Positions 9,558 to 19,806 of a stretch of DNA of 64,000 nt are shown here, one piece after another. The DNA lies in the NCBI GenBank assembly GCA_946894095.1, contig OX335653.1, positions 10,607,001 through 10,671,000 of the forward strand. The letters are read 5' to 3'. Source of the DNA: Incurvaria masculella (taxonomy: Eukaryota > Arthropoda > Insecta > Lepidoptera > Incurvariidae). Each line of letters opens with the position of its first letter. Position 1 is the stretch's first letter. The translations under genes and the position numbers were made by a program. Below the pieces are notes generated by a model that was given only the letters and a program-made list of their open reading frames with translations, did not search any database and was not told the DNA's origin.

Positions 9558-10045
9558 TTTTTTTGGGTACCTTCCATATTTACTGTTGGTATTGAGCGGT
9601 TGTTGAGATTCAGTTGCGATGGTCGTAGAAAGCTGGTTATGGTTTGTGACTTGTTTTTTTTAGATAGTTGTATTGTTCTTTCGATGCCGCATTCTTTTGT
9701 GGTTTCTTTCGCTGTTTCCTCAGGGGATGCAGACATAAAACGCTTGTTTATGTTTCTTTTTGTAGGTGTTTGGGCTTGTTCTCGTGTTTTTAGTGTCACA
9801 ATTTTGTCGTAGCGTAAAGCTACTTTTTTTCCTGACTCGCGCTCGCGTTTGAGGTCTTCTTGTAAATCTTTTCGTTTTTGTAACACGCTAGGAGGAAAAT
9901 CTTCTTTCAGGTAAATATTTGTACCTTCCAGCGATTTTTTCTTTTTGAGTAACTCTATTTTCCTGCTTGTTGTTGTTATTGTGACAACCACTGGTCTGGT
10001 TTCATAGCGGTGGTCAAATTGGTTTTCTCGGCAGAAAGATGTCAC
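9554..10045 (-). CDS. RTE ORF1 fragment (RNA-binding-like), 5'-truncated
   Basis: The 163 codons are basic and rich in K, E and T. Near residues 40-80 the block YLKEDFPPSVLQKRKDLQ then LKRERESGKKVALRYDK resembles the C-terminal domain of L1-type ORF1 nucleic-acid-binding proteins, which coat the element RNA. The open frame begins with GTG right at the MITE junction and has no ATG until about residue 105, so the original N terminus is lost. It ends ...MEGTQKN then TGA (9556-9554). The last three codons before the stop, with the A just ahead, form A AAA AAC, and the -1 frame there continues into ORF2. Confidence 0.65.
   Translation of the reverse strand: MTSFCRENQFDHRYETRPVVVTITTTSRKIELLKKKKSLEGTNIYLKEDFPPSVLQKRKDLQEDLKRERESGKKVALRYDKIVTLKTREQAQTPTKRNINKRFMSASPEETAKETTKECGIERTIQLSKKNKSQTITSFLRPSQLNLNNRSIPTVNMEGTQKN
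9557..9563 (-). promoter_or_regulatory. Slippery heptamer A AAA AAC before the ORF1 stop
   Basis: In ORF1's frame the codons are CAA AAA AAC TGA, giving the X XXY YYZ heptamer A AAA AAC, one of the most efficient -1 frameshift sequences known in eukaryotic viral and retroelement mRNAs. A -1 slip continues with CTG ACA GGC, which is the ORF2 frame with no stop before the endonuclease. What I see is the sequence and frame relation; that frameshifting happens is inference. Confidence 0.6.
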
Positions 10046-10375
10046 CTAAATTGGCGTTAACGCCAAACCAGTCGACTGGCGTTTTCAAATGTATGGAGAA
10101 ATTTAAGAGCGCGCGCCGTGGACGTTAAGCGAACTATCATTTGTGAGTCCGAGTTTGATTTGACAGCTTACTCACCATCGCCGTCAATACGTTGACGTTG
10201 CCGTTTACGCCGACTTCGCGTTTTAATACAAATCCGAAGTCCGAGTTTGGCCATGACAGCTTGAAGAAGTAAAACCACAGAATATCTCGTAAAAACTTGT
10301 ATGGAGTTTGACATTTTTACGTAACTTCGAAGTTCCGTAAACGCCAATTTAGGTGAGAACTCGGACTGCCCACTC
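10043..10375. mobile_element. MITE family C, copy 1
   Basis: Inverted ends CACCTAAATTGGCGTT (left) and ACGCCAATTTAGGTGAGAAC (right) flank about 300 bp with the words gtccgagtttgatttgacag, acgttgac.ttgccgtttacg and taacttcgaagttccgtaa. These are shared in order with the copy at 18.20-18.53 kb. The left end is cut exactly where the RTE retrotransposon begins. Confidence 0.7.
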
Positions 10376-10505
10376 TGAGCCCGTTTCAATGATTCAAGAT
10401 TTTCCGTCAATAAAATCGCTTTGAAAGACGCTATAATGGCAGTTTTCTCGACGGAAAAAATCCTCATTCCCTGGCACGGAATTTCAAGAATATGTCTGCT
10501 GCGGG
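10375..10505. repeat. Right half of fold-back MITE family
   Basis: ttttccgtcaataaaatcgc, gctataatggcagttttc and ctggcacggaatttcaag match the right arms at 5.13-5.21 and 34.89-34.98 kb, including the trailing ctgctgcgggg. The matching left arm is at 6376-6424. Confidence 0.5.
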
Positions 10506-10887
10506 GCGGCGGCCGGGGGCGGCGGTCCGGAGAAGGCACGCCGAGCGGGTGTTGCGGCGGGCGGGGGGGCTGAAGGCGAGGGGCGGGCGGGAAGCGGAAG
10601 AGCGCGCGGTGCATAATTCATCAGTCTAAGGCCCGCCCGAGGGGCGTCCTTCTCTGCTCTCGAAAGATGACAATCTGACCAATTCCTCCACTTTGTAACA
10701 CAATTTTCCTGCAGCTTAAAGCTCGCATAGCCGTTCTAGTTCGCCTTTTTTGTACATTTGTGGTGTAGCCTTTTTTTAAATATTGTTTTTTGCTTATTGA
10801 AGAATAAATTATGAATAAATGATGCGCCTTGATGATAGGTAGCTTCCAAGCTAAGCTTGCGAAAATCTCAGTCCCCTGAGATAAAAA

Positions 10888-11176
10888 AACCGGCCAACTG
10901 CGAGTCGGACACGAAGGGTTCCGTACCATCGTACAAGATTTAACACAAAATAATCACGGGTTTTCTATTGGGGCCCCTTTATTTATTTTTTCTTTTACCT
11001 GTTTGTTGTTGTAGCGGCAAAAGAAATACACATTCTGTGAAAATTTCCGCTGTCTACCTATTACGGTTCATGACATACAGCTCTGTGACAGACAGACGAA
11101 AGGGCGAACGGACGGACAGCGGAGGCTTAGTAATAGGGCTCCGTTGGCACGCTTTGGGTACGGAACCCTAAAAACA
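10888..11176 (+). repeat. Lepidopteran (GACG)-type element, nearly complete
   Basis: The head ccggccaactgcgagtcgg and gaagggttccgtaccatcgt lead through ttacctgtttgttgttgtagcgg and a degenerate gacagacg run to the end ggtacggaaccctaaaaa. The subterminal words GGGTTCCGTACC and GGTACGGAACCC are reverse complements. Confidence 0.8.
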
Positions 11177-11728
11177 TAAATTCCACCTTTTACATGTTTT
11201 TGCGGGATGTAAACATCAATCAATCAATCAAATCAATCAATATCTGCACGTCGGTTTTTCCGTCATGAATCCTGGTTCAAACTACAGCAACAAAAGCTTG
11301 GATGAATATTCCCTTTTTCTTACATTTAATTCAGTTTTGGTTTAAAAAATTAAGCACCTGCAAACACAGATATTAATTTAATTGGTCTATATAATTCATC
11401 AAGTGAATTAAGTAGGGATAAGTAATTTCAATTTAAATTAGGTTTTTGAATAATCTCTAAACTCAGTTTGTATGCGGAGCATCGCTTAACGGTCATCATT
11501 TATTATATATTTGTTTGTTGTATGTATATGTCTGTATGTATTTTGTGATTGACCTGCGATTGAATTGTTAAAAAAATATAAATCGATAGGCGTTGATTAA
11601 CCAATGTTAGATACAAATACGAAGTAAATCGGCACATTGGTTTGCAAAAGATTTCAAAATTACGTTCGTATGGGGAATGTCCATCTTGGTACCTGAATAC
11701 TTTGATATTGACATCAGGCTCAATTTAA

Positions 11729-12128
11729 GCGGCTCGTAGCCTAGTGGCGCGGGGTCTAGACTAGCATACCAGAGGTCTGGGTTCAAATCCTCGCCCCGTT
11801 CATGCACCACTTCCTTTCTCATTCTTAGTTAGATAAGAGCATTTCGTCACGAATGCGAGCTGCTCCATGGTTCGGAATCCATGTAAAACTGTAGGTCCCC
11901 TTACCCTGCTATGTGGTAGGGTTTAAGCCCGCCCGGGTTGGTACCATCGCATTTGGTGAAAAGATGGCCGAAGCGGCAATGATAATTTGTTCGTGTTTTC
12001 CATCCAGTTCAATGTAGCCGTGCTCATAAAGGGAAGGCACCTAATTCCTTCGGGAATGTCGTGTATTGGGCTAATATCAACGGTAGTTGTGTGGTATTAG
12101 TCATCCATTTCAGGTTGCATGAAAAAAG
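11729..12128 (+). repeat. Full-length tRNA-headed SINE
   Basis: The head (11729-11800) has a pol III A box (tagcctagtggc, 11737-11748) and B box (ggttcaaatcc, 11780-11790) at tRNA spacing. It is followed by a body with catggttcggaatccatg, aaactgtaggtcccctt, ggtagggtttaagcccgccc and the A-tail. About 400 bp, transcribed by RNA polymerase III and moved by a LINE partner. The body is shared with 5S-headed copies (25.7, 37.7, 44.9 kb). Confidence 0.85.
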
Positions 12129-12170
12129 GCAGTAAAAAAAGAGTTGAACATGTTCATCTCCCTATTTCAG

Positions 12171-12311
12171 TTAGTTCAGTCCAACAACGTTCCCATCGCT
12201 GCGGCGGCTGGGGAGGAGGCCCTGGTCTCAGCGTTGGAGGGGTGGGAAAAGGGCGGGAAAGCGCCGGAAGCCGATAGCGGCTTCCTGTCACTTCGCTTCC
12301 CGCTCGCCTGA
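12171..12311 (+). CDS. Candidate terminal coding exon, unknown protein
   Basis: A textbook acceptor (ctccctatttcag, AG at 12169-12170) is followed in phase 0 by 46 codons and TGA at 12309-12311. The peptide begins LVQSNNVPIAAAAGEEALVS and ends LSLRFPLA. Codon use is GC-rich compared with the flanks. No domain is recognised. The SINE copy lies just upstream, in what would be the preceding intron. An 8-bp hairpin (GGAAGCCG-ATAG-CGGCTTCC) lies inside. No upstream exon was identified. Confidence 0.33.
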   Translation, partial: LVQSNNVPIAAAAGEEALVSALEGWEKGGKAPEADSGFLSLRFPLA

Positions 12312-13883
12312 TGAGACAAGCGTTACCCAACTCTGTCCGATATTTTGGGAAGAGCCGGTCAGGTTCATAGGTTTTAATATAAAATAATTAGTAAATATTT
12401 TTACGGTTCGGGGTCAGTAAGTAATCATTTTGTTATGTACATTCGATAAGCTGTATATGAATATATAAAAGACAGAAATGCAAGTAAATCGCAAACAATA
12501 CATAATTAGCCATGTTTATTTAGATTTTCATTGTTGTTCAACATAATACTTAATGTAAGAATAACCTTTACTTAACACTGTATATCCGTAAACATAAAGT
12601 ATTATCATTAGCAATTTTTTTCGCGTTAACCATGTTCTAAATATTCTCGAAATGTTTGCTTTCAAAGCAATAACCGAGAAAGTTTATAAAAACGTCGAAA
12701 AAGCATCACTCACTCCCATAGACAGGTTTGGATGGCTAGGGTGAAAAGTAAATAATTAGAAAATGAAACGAAAATACAAATACATCGTTTACCTCTTTGT
12801 TCCTCCATCATAACAAAGTACTGAGAACATTGTATACGTCATATATGGGATATTTTGTTACATAACCATAAAACAATAATTATTACGTCTTATTACATAT
12901 TATTTATCATGGAATTATTAAGTAATAACTCGTAAAATTATGTCTTATAAATTATATCCATGGGTTTAATAGTTCGAATTTTGTATTGCTTACTAACTGT
13001 GTGACATGGGGTTCTCCCACAAAAGACATTACTGATACCTCCATCAAAGCCTGTTTAAAGTGGCGTTCTATACTAGCATTGTGTGGAGTAAAATAGTGGA
13101 TACACACAGCGAGCTTTGCAATAGCTGCGTGCTAAATGCAACCATATATTTAAAGACTGCTGTGTAGTGCGTCTGGTATGTTCGCTGAAAGCTGGGTAGA
13201 CGAGAGCTAGTTTTATAGAAGGTTTTTGAATGCGCAATAACCATTATTACAAAAAATAATGAGTGTAAGTTTTACTAATATTTTATGGGATATCTGACTG
13301 CCAACTATATACGATTAGTTGTGAATAAGTATTTTGTAGACGTAGATTTTAGAAACAAAAAATACCATTCCGAAACTAACTTGACATCTTCTGCAGATTA
13401 ACGTTTTTTCCGTACAAAGTTTTTTTTTTTACTACACGGAACTCCAAAGTTTCGGCGATTGAAAACATTTTCAGGATTTTTTGGTTTATTGGTTTTCTTA
13501 CAGTTACCAAAAAATTGTTTTTTATCAGCGGCGTCTAATCGTGTTAAGACTTTTAATAGCTAATTACAACAAAACCATTGACATGAATTTGTTAAAATCT
13601 TTTCACCGCTACCACTATGGCTATTTTTATCACAATATCATTAACTTTTGGTTTTAAGTGTTACTTTTTATGGGTCGGAACAGCTTTAAATCATCTTATG
13701 ACATACGTCGAATAATGTATATGTATTAATTTCAGATATATTATAACATCCGACTGATAATTTAAATACATTTCACACTTTTCGTAATTAAAAGTACTAA
13801 ATAAAACTGTTTATGCAAAGGTCACGTAAGAATTGACTAAACATTTCGAACTAGACTTAATTCAAATATCTTGTCCATTTCAG
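12312..13883. other. AT-rich stretch without features
   Basis: Long A/T runs, no repeat shared with the rest of the window, and no open frame with splice signals. It looks like ordinary intron or intergenic DNA. Confidence 0.5.
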
Positions 13884-13940
13884 GTGATCTGTGGTGGCCA
13901 GCTGTGGGCCGCGGTGCAAGGCACACATGCTGACGATATG
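13884..13940 (+). CDS. Candidate 57-bp internal exon, unknown protein
   Basis: Acceptor ttgtccatttcag (AG at 13882-13883) and donor ATG|gtatgc at 13941 bracket 19 codons in phase 0: VICGGQLWAAVQGTHADDM. The exon is strikingly GC-rich and codon-like within an AT-rich region. No family is assigned. It lies upstream of the signal-peptide start exon at 17.18 kb on the same strand, so the two cannot be consecutive coding exons of one transcript that starts there. It may belong to another gene or an alternative transcript. Confidence 0.4.
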
Positions 13941-14468
13941 GTATGCTTTAACACATTTTGTTTCACATTATATCCCCACCAAAAGCTGATGATTTTTTAT
14001 GTAACCCTCATTAGAATCGTGCCCTTTCTTAATTCATTAGAACGAATTTAAAACGTATCCAAATTAGCATCTGTGTCAAGTTAAAAATGTTTGTGCATTG
14101 TTGCATCAATCAAACATATTTTTGAAAGTGGACTTCTCGGTCCTTCAAACGCGTCACACACTCACGGTTAACTTGCAGATGCTGCTTATCCGAAAACATA
14201 GAACAAAATTAGCAAGGTACAATTTTTTTTTAAAACTGGTCATGGATGGTAATTACATCTACTATTTTTCTATCAATAGTTGCCATGCCAAACTAGGTGG
14301 ACAGACAACCAATTTTTACTGTCAGCTCGACCATCAGAATTTAACATTAAAATTTAATAACTATTATGTTACATTAGTTTTAGCCTTATTTTCACCAACT
14401 GCTGATTTCATGACTAAAGTGATGATTATCTTGTAATGGTGTCGTTTGCAATCTGCGATGAAAGGCCC

Positions 14469-14797
14469 TTAAGGTGGCCCAACCCGCTCAACTCCCCATA
14501 CAAACGGGGAAAGAAGATCACGCCCATATTTCTTGTCAGAGATCCCAAATTTTGCTTAAAATAGCTTTATTTGATCAAACTAGATGTCTGATGACCGTTG
14601 ACATTGTAAAATTGTGTTTGGTCTCAAGTTATAAGGTCCGAAAGTTCGAATTTTTCGCGCGTTTTATACAATAACTTTGGAGGTGGATTACGCAATGATA
14701 AAGTAAGAACATCTTAAAAAGATTAGTCATCAGACATAGCTTATTTAATCAAGATTTATAATCTATTTGATTTTTGTTAGATTTTTGACTACAGCTT
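14469..14797. mobile_element. TTAA-MITE family A, copy 2 (left part only)
   Basis: TTAA (14469-14472) plus GGTGGCCCAACCCGCTC start the element, which follows copy 1 closely to the word tttttgactacagc and then breaks off. The right end is missing. Confidence 0.8.
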
Positions 14798-15548
14798 TTG
14801 ATTAAGCTAATCAGCAGTAGGTAAAACAGGTCCTAAAGTTTAATACGTTCACAAAATATACTTATTACAAAATGTTTTTTATTTATTTTGGAAACAGCGC
14901 CATCTAGCCAACATTTTCTAAAACATTCCAGTTTTTCTCCAACACCGGTGTAACCGTCTGGAGTTCTCAAAGCAGTTCACTAAAACGTCGCTAGACGGCG
15001 TGTTGCGTGGAGTTTCCAAAAGCCTCTCCAGTTTGAGTGCTTCGTTCGTTCGCATACAGATGGCTCTTTAGGAAAATGGGACTTGGACACAAATAAAATT
15101 TGTTTTGCTGAATGTTTTTTTTAATGTGAAAACAAATCATAGTTTGTAAGAACTAGCAAAATTTCTTTTATAAAACAAATTTTTATTCCAATTATATTTA
15201 AATTATTTCTTTATTAACAATAATTTAAAATAATTTAATTATAAACAAAATTAACACAAAAAAGACATTGCTAATCTAGATGGATAATTAAGTTGATGCA
15301 TACCCCTCCCCCGTCCTACCAAAAGTAATAGGCAAAAGTTCAACACATCACTTGTATATAGTTATAATAAATCATAGCGTGATATTGGCCAGTGCGCTCT
15401 AAATAAAGTAAGGTTTAAAAAAACAGTTTAAATGATAAGCCACCAGCCATTACGTATCGTTATGGCATGGACAAAGTGAGTTTAAAGAGTATCCGTTTTC
15501 TTTTGACATGACCCTCGTAGTGTGCAACTCTTTGAAATATATTGAATA
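14798..15548. other. No gene seen
   Basis: 14890-15070 is moderately GC-rich (agcgccatctagcc...tcgctagacggcgtg), but no frame is both open and splice-bounded. The remainder is AT-rich. Confidence 0.4.
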
Positions 15549-16545
15549 CTAGCTGAGGTACCTAGCTCCGCTCGGGTTAGTGTCGGCTAAATTATTTCAT
15601 GGATAAAAAGTAGCCCACATGGCTGGTCCAAAAAGGGTCAAACTGGTCCAGGACAATGTATCCATCTGCCAAATTTAATCAAGATCGTTTGAGCCGAAAT
15701 AGCATGATGATTCCCATTTAGAGCTTCGTTGACATTTGGAGGCTATTTAAAAAAAAAGCATTTGCCGACAGAAACTTTCTGCACTTGCACTGCTACATTG
15801 CTTACCTAGTAAGTAAGTAACGTGTAACGTAGGTGAGTTTTGCGTGGACTCCAACGCACAGCCAGCATCAACATCTAAAACGGTTACCCATCCCGAGCCT
15901 GACTGGCTGCCAGGCTCCCAGAGATGCTTTACGTTGATAAAATACGCATATAAATCAGGTAAGTGGTTCGCAAATTATAAGAATTTAACACTCTCTACTG
16001 ACCCCTCTGGTAATGAAGCGTTATATAATGTAGCCTATAAGTTTTGAGTAGAATCAGGCTAGACGCAGGTACAATCCGCATCTAAATCGAGTAATTGGTT
16101 CTCATGTAATAAGTATTGTATTCCATTGGTCGCACCTCTGGCGATTTAGCGTGATGCCAAGTAGTCCTAAAGTTGCGGGAAATACCAAGCCGTACTTCGG
16201 TACAATTAGTAAAACTATCCGCCTCACCCCCTCCAGCCGCCGCCCTCCCGCCGAGCCGTTCAGAGAATTGCAGTTTGTATGACAGCCACATCTTAGCGTA
16301 AGCGTAAGCTAATTCTATTTAGCCTATCCTGATTCCCGGGTAGTTAAATGTACGTGTACTAAGTTTCATCTAATTCGGATAATCGGTTTAAGAGTTATGG
16401 AGGAACATACATACATACAGAACTGATTTCTAAAAATCGTCAATTTAGTTTTAGTATCATACATAAAGTCTACAAACGAAGTGTCTTAGAAAACTTAGCA
16501 ACTTACTCCATGAACACCCCTTACAGATTTATTTATTAGTAGTTA
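15549..16545 (+). repeat. Helitron-like interspersed repeat H, near full length
   Basis: It begins actagctgaggtacctagctc and carries, in order, ttatttcatggataaaaag, aatgtatccatctgcc, tttctgcacttgcactgc, gaatcaggctagacg, taaagttgcgggaaatacca, gattcccgggtagttaaatg and acagatttattta. Parts recur at 29.5-30.24, 31.99-32.69, 33.02-33.64, 54.17-54.5 and 57.84-58.27 kb. The CTAG-type termini and lack of inverted ends suggest a non-autonomous Helitron, which is inference. Confidence 0.65.
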
Positions 16546-16547
16546 TA

Positions 16548-16745
16548 GTTGAGTTCCCCATACTAACTTTCACACCCTTTTCACTTTTTTTGAGATTAAT
16601 TTTCGCCACTATAGGTAGCAAATGTCCTTTCCCAAGGTCCAAACTATATATATGATAAATTTAATCAAAATTGGTTCATCGGTTTAGGCGTGAAAATGTA
16701 ACATAGAGACAGAGTTACTTTCGCATTTATATTATTAGCATGGAT
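16548..16745 (-). repeat. Lepidopteran short repeat (aagtaactctgtctgtctg family)
   Basis: Reverse-strand copy with ctaactttcacaccc, gtcctttcccaaggtcc, tttaatcaaaattggttcat and agttactttcgcatttata. It matches 22.14-22.39 kb and, inverted, 60.32-60.54 kb. Confidence 0.65.
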
Positions 16746-17177
16746 TAAAATAAAAAGGGAAAGGTGTTATTGGCGGGAACCCTTATTGGCTATGGCTATA
16801 TTGACTAATGGCTCTCTGAGTTATATACCTCGCGAGTCTGTCTTTGCATATTTTTAAACATTTCATAAAATGGCTAGATAAAATCTTTAAAATTATCTAA
16901 ATTGCTCACAAAATGTCAGGAGAATCGCTTGAGAAATGCGTCCTGTAGATGAGAAAAATTGGACAGCCGGACAGCCGGACGCATATACGAAAGCATTTTT
17001 GCTCAAGCTGAAACGGCGACCTTTCACGCTTATCCGTCAATAAATTGTAGCAAAAAATTATCATTGCTGGTTAAACAAGATTTTTAAGTTATTTGCCCCG
17101 ATTTATAAGTAACTGTACCCTATATACAGCTTACTGACACGTATTGAATACCCGTTAAAAAGTTTTTATTTGCCCAG

Positions 17178-17294
17178 GATACAGTATGGCCTCGGAACAT
17201 TGGCTCAGCTCGCTCAGACGTCTCCCTCTCCCACTCCGATGCCTCTCGCTGTCGCTGCTGTGTCTCTTCGCTGCTTCTCTTCAAGTCACAAGCG
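17178..17294 (+). CDS. Candidate first coding exon encoding a signal peptide
   Basis: An acceptor (tttatttgcccag, AG at 17176-17177) gives a short 5' UTR and an ATG at 17186 in good context (A at -3, G at +4). The 36 codons encode a basic n-region ending LRRLPLPLR, a hydrophobic core CLSLSLLCLFAASL and a small-residue c-region QVTS-G, a typical secretory signal. The exon ends at a canonical donor (AGCG|gtgagt, 17295) in phase 1. A phase-1 intron just after the signal peptide is common in secreted and cell-surface proteins. The product would enter the secretory pathway. The mature part, and so its identity, is not visible, because the following exons were not found nearby. Confidence 0.55.
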
Positions 17295-18197
17295 GTGAGT
17301 ACTGCATAGCATTCCTATCAGCCATTCAACGAAATACGACAAACGCGCCCCACCGAATCGAACTGCTATATAAGACTTCTTGAGCGACGTGAAGCCACCG
17401 CCGACTACAAACGCCGACTACATTATGAATGGTTGCTTTTAAGGGCTTATTTATATCTTCAGTTTGCTATAGCTGAGCAATCGATTATCTATATCGCAAG
17501 CCAACTATTTCATAAATTTATTTTTATCTATGTCCTAAGGCTTAAAAATCTTTTCTTTCCCTTTATTTGGTTTTACCCCAAAAGATGAGCTGTCGCTGTA
17601 TCTTTTGGTCCCTTGAAGCCGAATAAATGTATGAAGCGGCGGAAGAAAAATAGGACGATTGTATATTTTGGTTTTTTAAACACCTCCGTAATGCAAAAAA
17701 TGGATAACGTTTTACTCGTAGGAATACTAAGATGAACGCAAAACGTTAATTATAATGCTTTTTGAAAACAAAACACTCGCGCATATTGTTTTCAGTTTCA
17801 TTTAAATATGGACTAGTTCCACAGTGGATACGTACTCAACAACATTTCAGTTGACCTAGTTATTATGTATATTCGCGCAGTGGGTTTTGTGTGCACTCCA
17901 TTAACAGTGCATACATATGTAGGCTAGATTACTGGAATATTTTTTTTTATTCCGTCAGATACTTCTAAATATTGCATATACATAAATATGTTTAATTAAA
18001 GATTAAATCTAATGGTGGCGGTGGGAGAGTGATTTTGCTTTCACGGGCCTATTAAATGCCCTCCTATAAATCACATTAATGTTCTTGTTCCCCGCTCTCA
18101 TCATCTTATATAGTTTCGGGTTTCATCATCTGATATGATTTCCTTGTATTTCCCCGGGGGCGGCTGGCGGTGCGTGGTCGGAACCTCTGTTCATATA
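17295..18197. other. Putative intron 3' of the signal-peptide exon
   Basis: AT-rich, no matched repeat, and no splice-bounded open frame. A short C/G-rich patch sits at about 18150-18180. Confidence 0.35.
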
Positions 18198-18530
18198 CTC
18201 AGAGCCCTTACATAAATGGGCGTTTTCGCCGAACCGATCGTCTGGTGTTTTAAATCTATGGAGGATTAAACAGTGTGCGCCGCAGGCGTTAAGTGAAGTA
18301 ACATTTACAAGTCCGAGTTTGATTTGACAGCTTCCGTATTGTCAACGTAGATACGTTGACATTGCCGTTTACGCCGACTCCACGTTTTCATACAAATCGA
18401 TAGTCCGAGTTTGATTTTGACAGGTTGAAGACAGTTAAACCACGGAACAAGTAGGAAAACTTGCATGGGTTTGACGTTTGTAACGTAACTTCGAAGTTCC
18501 GTAAACGCCAATTTAGGTGAGAACTCCGAC
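18198..18530. mobile_element. MITE family C, copy 2
   Basis: The left end GAGCCCTTACATAAATGGGCG and the reverse complement of the right end, GAGTTCTCACCTAAATTGG, are related inverted repeats. The interior matches the 10.04-10.37 kb copy word for word in many places. No coding capacity. Confidence 0.7.
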
Positions 18531-18571
18531 TTCCCATGCTCTCACGTTTACCAATGAACGGATAATTAGTA

Positions 18572-19011
18572 TTAAGGTGGCCCAACCCGGCGGGCCTAAC
18601 TCATTCGCGGGCACGGTACAAAACCGTGCTGTTGCGCTCTAGGACCTTCTCTGTTTCAAAGAATAAGACAGGTTCCGTGATGAGAAAGATGCAACATGTA
18701 CACAAAAAAGACAATGTGCGTAGTGTATGATTAGGTAAGATTTACGAATTTTTTTATTTCAAAACGACTTATAGCTAAAAGTAAACCACGACCGCTGTAG
18801 TCAAAAATCTAACAAAAACCAAATAGATTATAAATTTTGATTAAATAAGCTATGTCTAATGACTAATCTTTTTAAGATGTTCTTACTTCGTCATTGCGTA
18901 ATCCACAAGCAAAATTTGAGCAAAATTTTGGATCTCTGCCATGACAATAAATATGGGCGTGATCTTCTTTCCCCTTTTGTATGGGGAGATGAGCGGGATG
19001 GGCCACCTTAA
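18572..19011. mobile_element. TTAA-MITE family A, copy 3 (inverted, internal deletion)
   Basis: TTAA sits at both ends (18572-18575, 19008-19011), with inverted ends GGTGGCCCAACCCGG and CGGGATGGGCCACC. It lies opposite in orientation to copies 1, 2, 4 and 5 and lacks about 110 bp around gcgtaatccac/aagcaaaattt compared with the copy at 49.9 kb. Confidence 0.8.
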
Positions 19012-19317
19012 ATACAGCTTTTATCCAACTACTAAGCATTGCCAATGTCATCATATTTCATGTTCATAAAAGGATGGTTGTACATAAAGAAATAAACACA
19101 ACCTATACGGGGTGTAGTGCAGGAAAGGCCAGGGGCTCTGAATATTGAATATTTTCATTATAGACAACTCGAGGCTATGTTAAGAAACCATCTCATTCAA
19201 TTCCACCCCGAAAAAATGTTAGACTTTTTTTAGGAACAACGCTGATAAAAAATCTAATTAATACATCCTTTGTGAACTTGACACTCATGACTACCTAAAT
19301 ATATTAAGGCAAAGAAG

Positions 19318-19520
19318 TGGCCAATATTTGGTTACATACATACATACATTCACGTCGCTTTTCCGGAGGGGTAGGCAGGGATGATAGAGCGCCATACGGT
19401 ACGATCACAGCACACCTCTTCCGCTACATCTACAGATATACGTCATTTCATACATGCTCTACGATTACGGGTGCTAGGACCCATTCAGGAAGAAGGGAGT
19501 TCGAGTTCGGTGCCTAATAT
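19318..19520 (+). repeat. Lepidopteran repeat (gaggggtaggcag type)
   Basis: Short (acat)n then ttccggaggggtaggcaggg and gtacgatcacagcacacctc, a word order I recall from many lepidopteran intergenic repeats. Single copy here, so the call rests on recall. Confidence 0.35.
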
Positions 19521-19606
19521 CAATTCACTTGTATGTTATTTCCGCACTTATTAAACGTCATTTTAGTTTAGCCACAATCTGGTTTGTCCTATGAACAGGT
19601 TGGAAG

Positions 19607-19806
19607 GTTTTTTTAATGCAACCTGACAGGGATGGCTTACCCCACAAAACTACCGTTCTGAAATTAGCCCAATACACCACATTCCCACATCGCCATGCTA
19701 TGACTTTACGTTTATGAGCACGGCTACATTGAAATAGATAAAATTTTTCATTGCCGTTTCGAACATATTTTCATCCAATTCGATGGTACAAACCTGGGCA
19801 ACCTCT
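19607..19806 (-). repeat. SINE 3' half
   Basis: Reverse-strand body: T-rich tail, caacctgacagggatggctta, ccaatacaccacattccc, atgagcacggctacattga, ttttcattgccgtttcg. It stops before the head. Confidence 0.65.

Larger units (their letters stand above)
6425..10042 (-). mobile_element. RTE-type non-LTR retrotransposon, 5'-truncated, ORF2 intact
   Basis: On the minus strand the element runs ORF1 (partial), ORF2, about 100 bp of 3' UTR with aataaaggc, then a tail of ATTTTT-like repeats (6425-6470). Endonuclease before reverse transcriptase, no RNase H domain, and a simple-repeat tail rather than pure poly(A) fit the RTE clade. The 5' end stops abruptly at about 10042, where it abuts the terminal repeat of MITE family C. 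In ORF1's frame a stop codon lies just past that junction, so the true ORF1 start and promoter are missing. No convincing target-site duplication was found. Confidence 0.8.

Noticed and set aside
11729..11800. Functional tRNA gene
   Set aside because: A and B boxes are present, but the sequence runs on into the SINE body with no terminator after a 73-nt unit and no proper cloverleaf.
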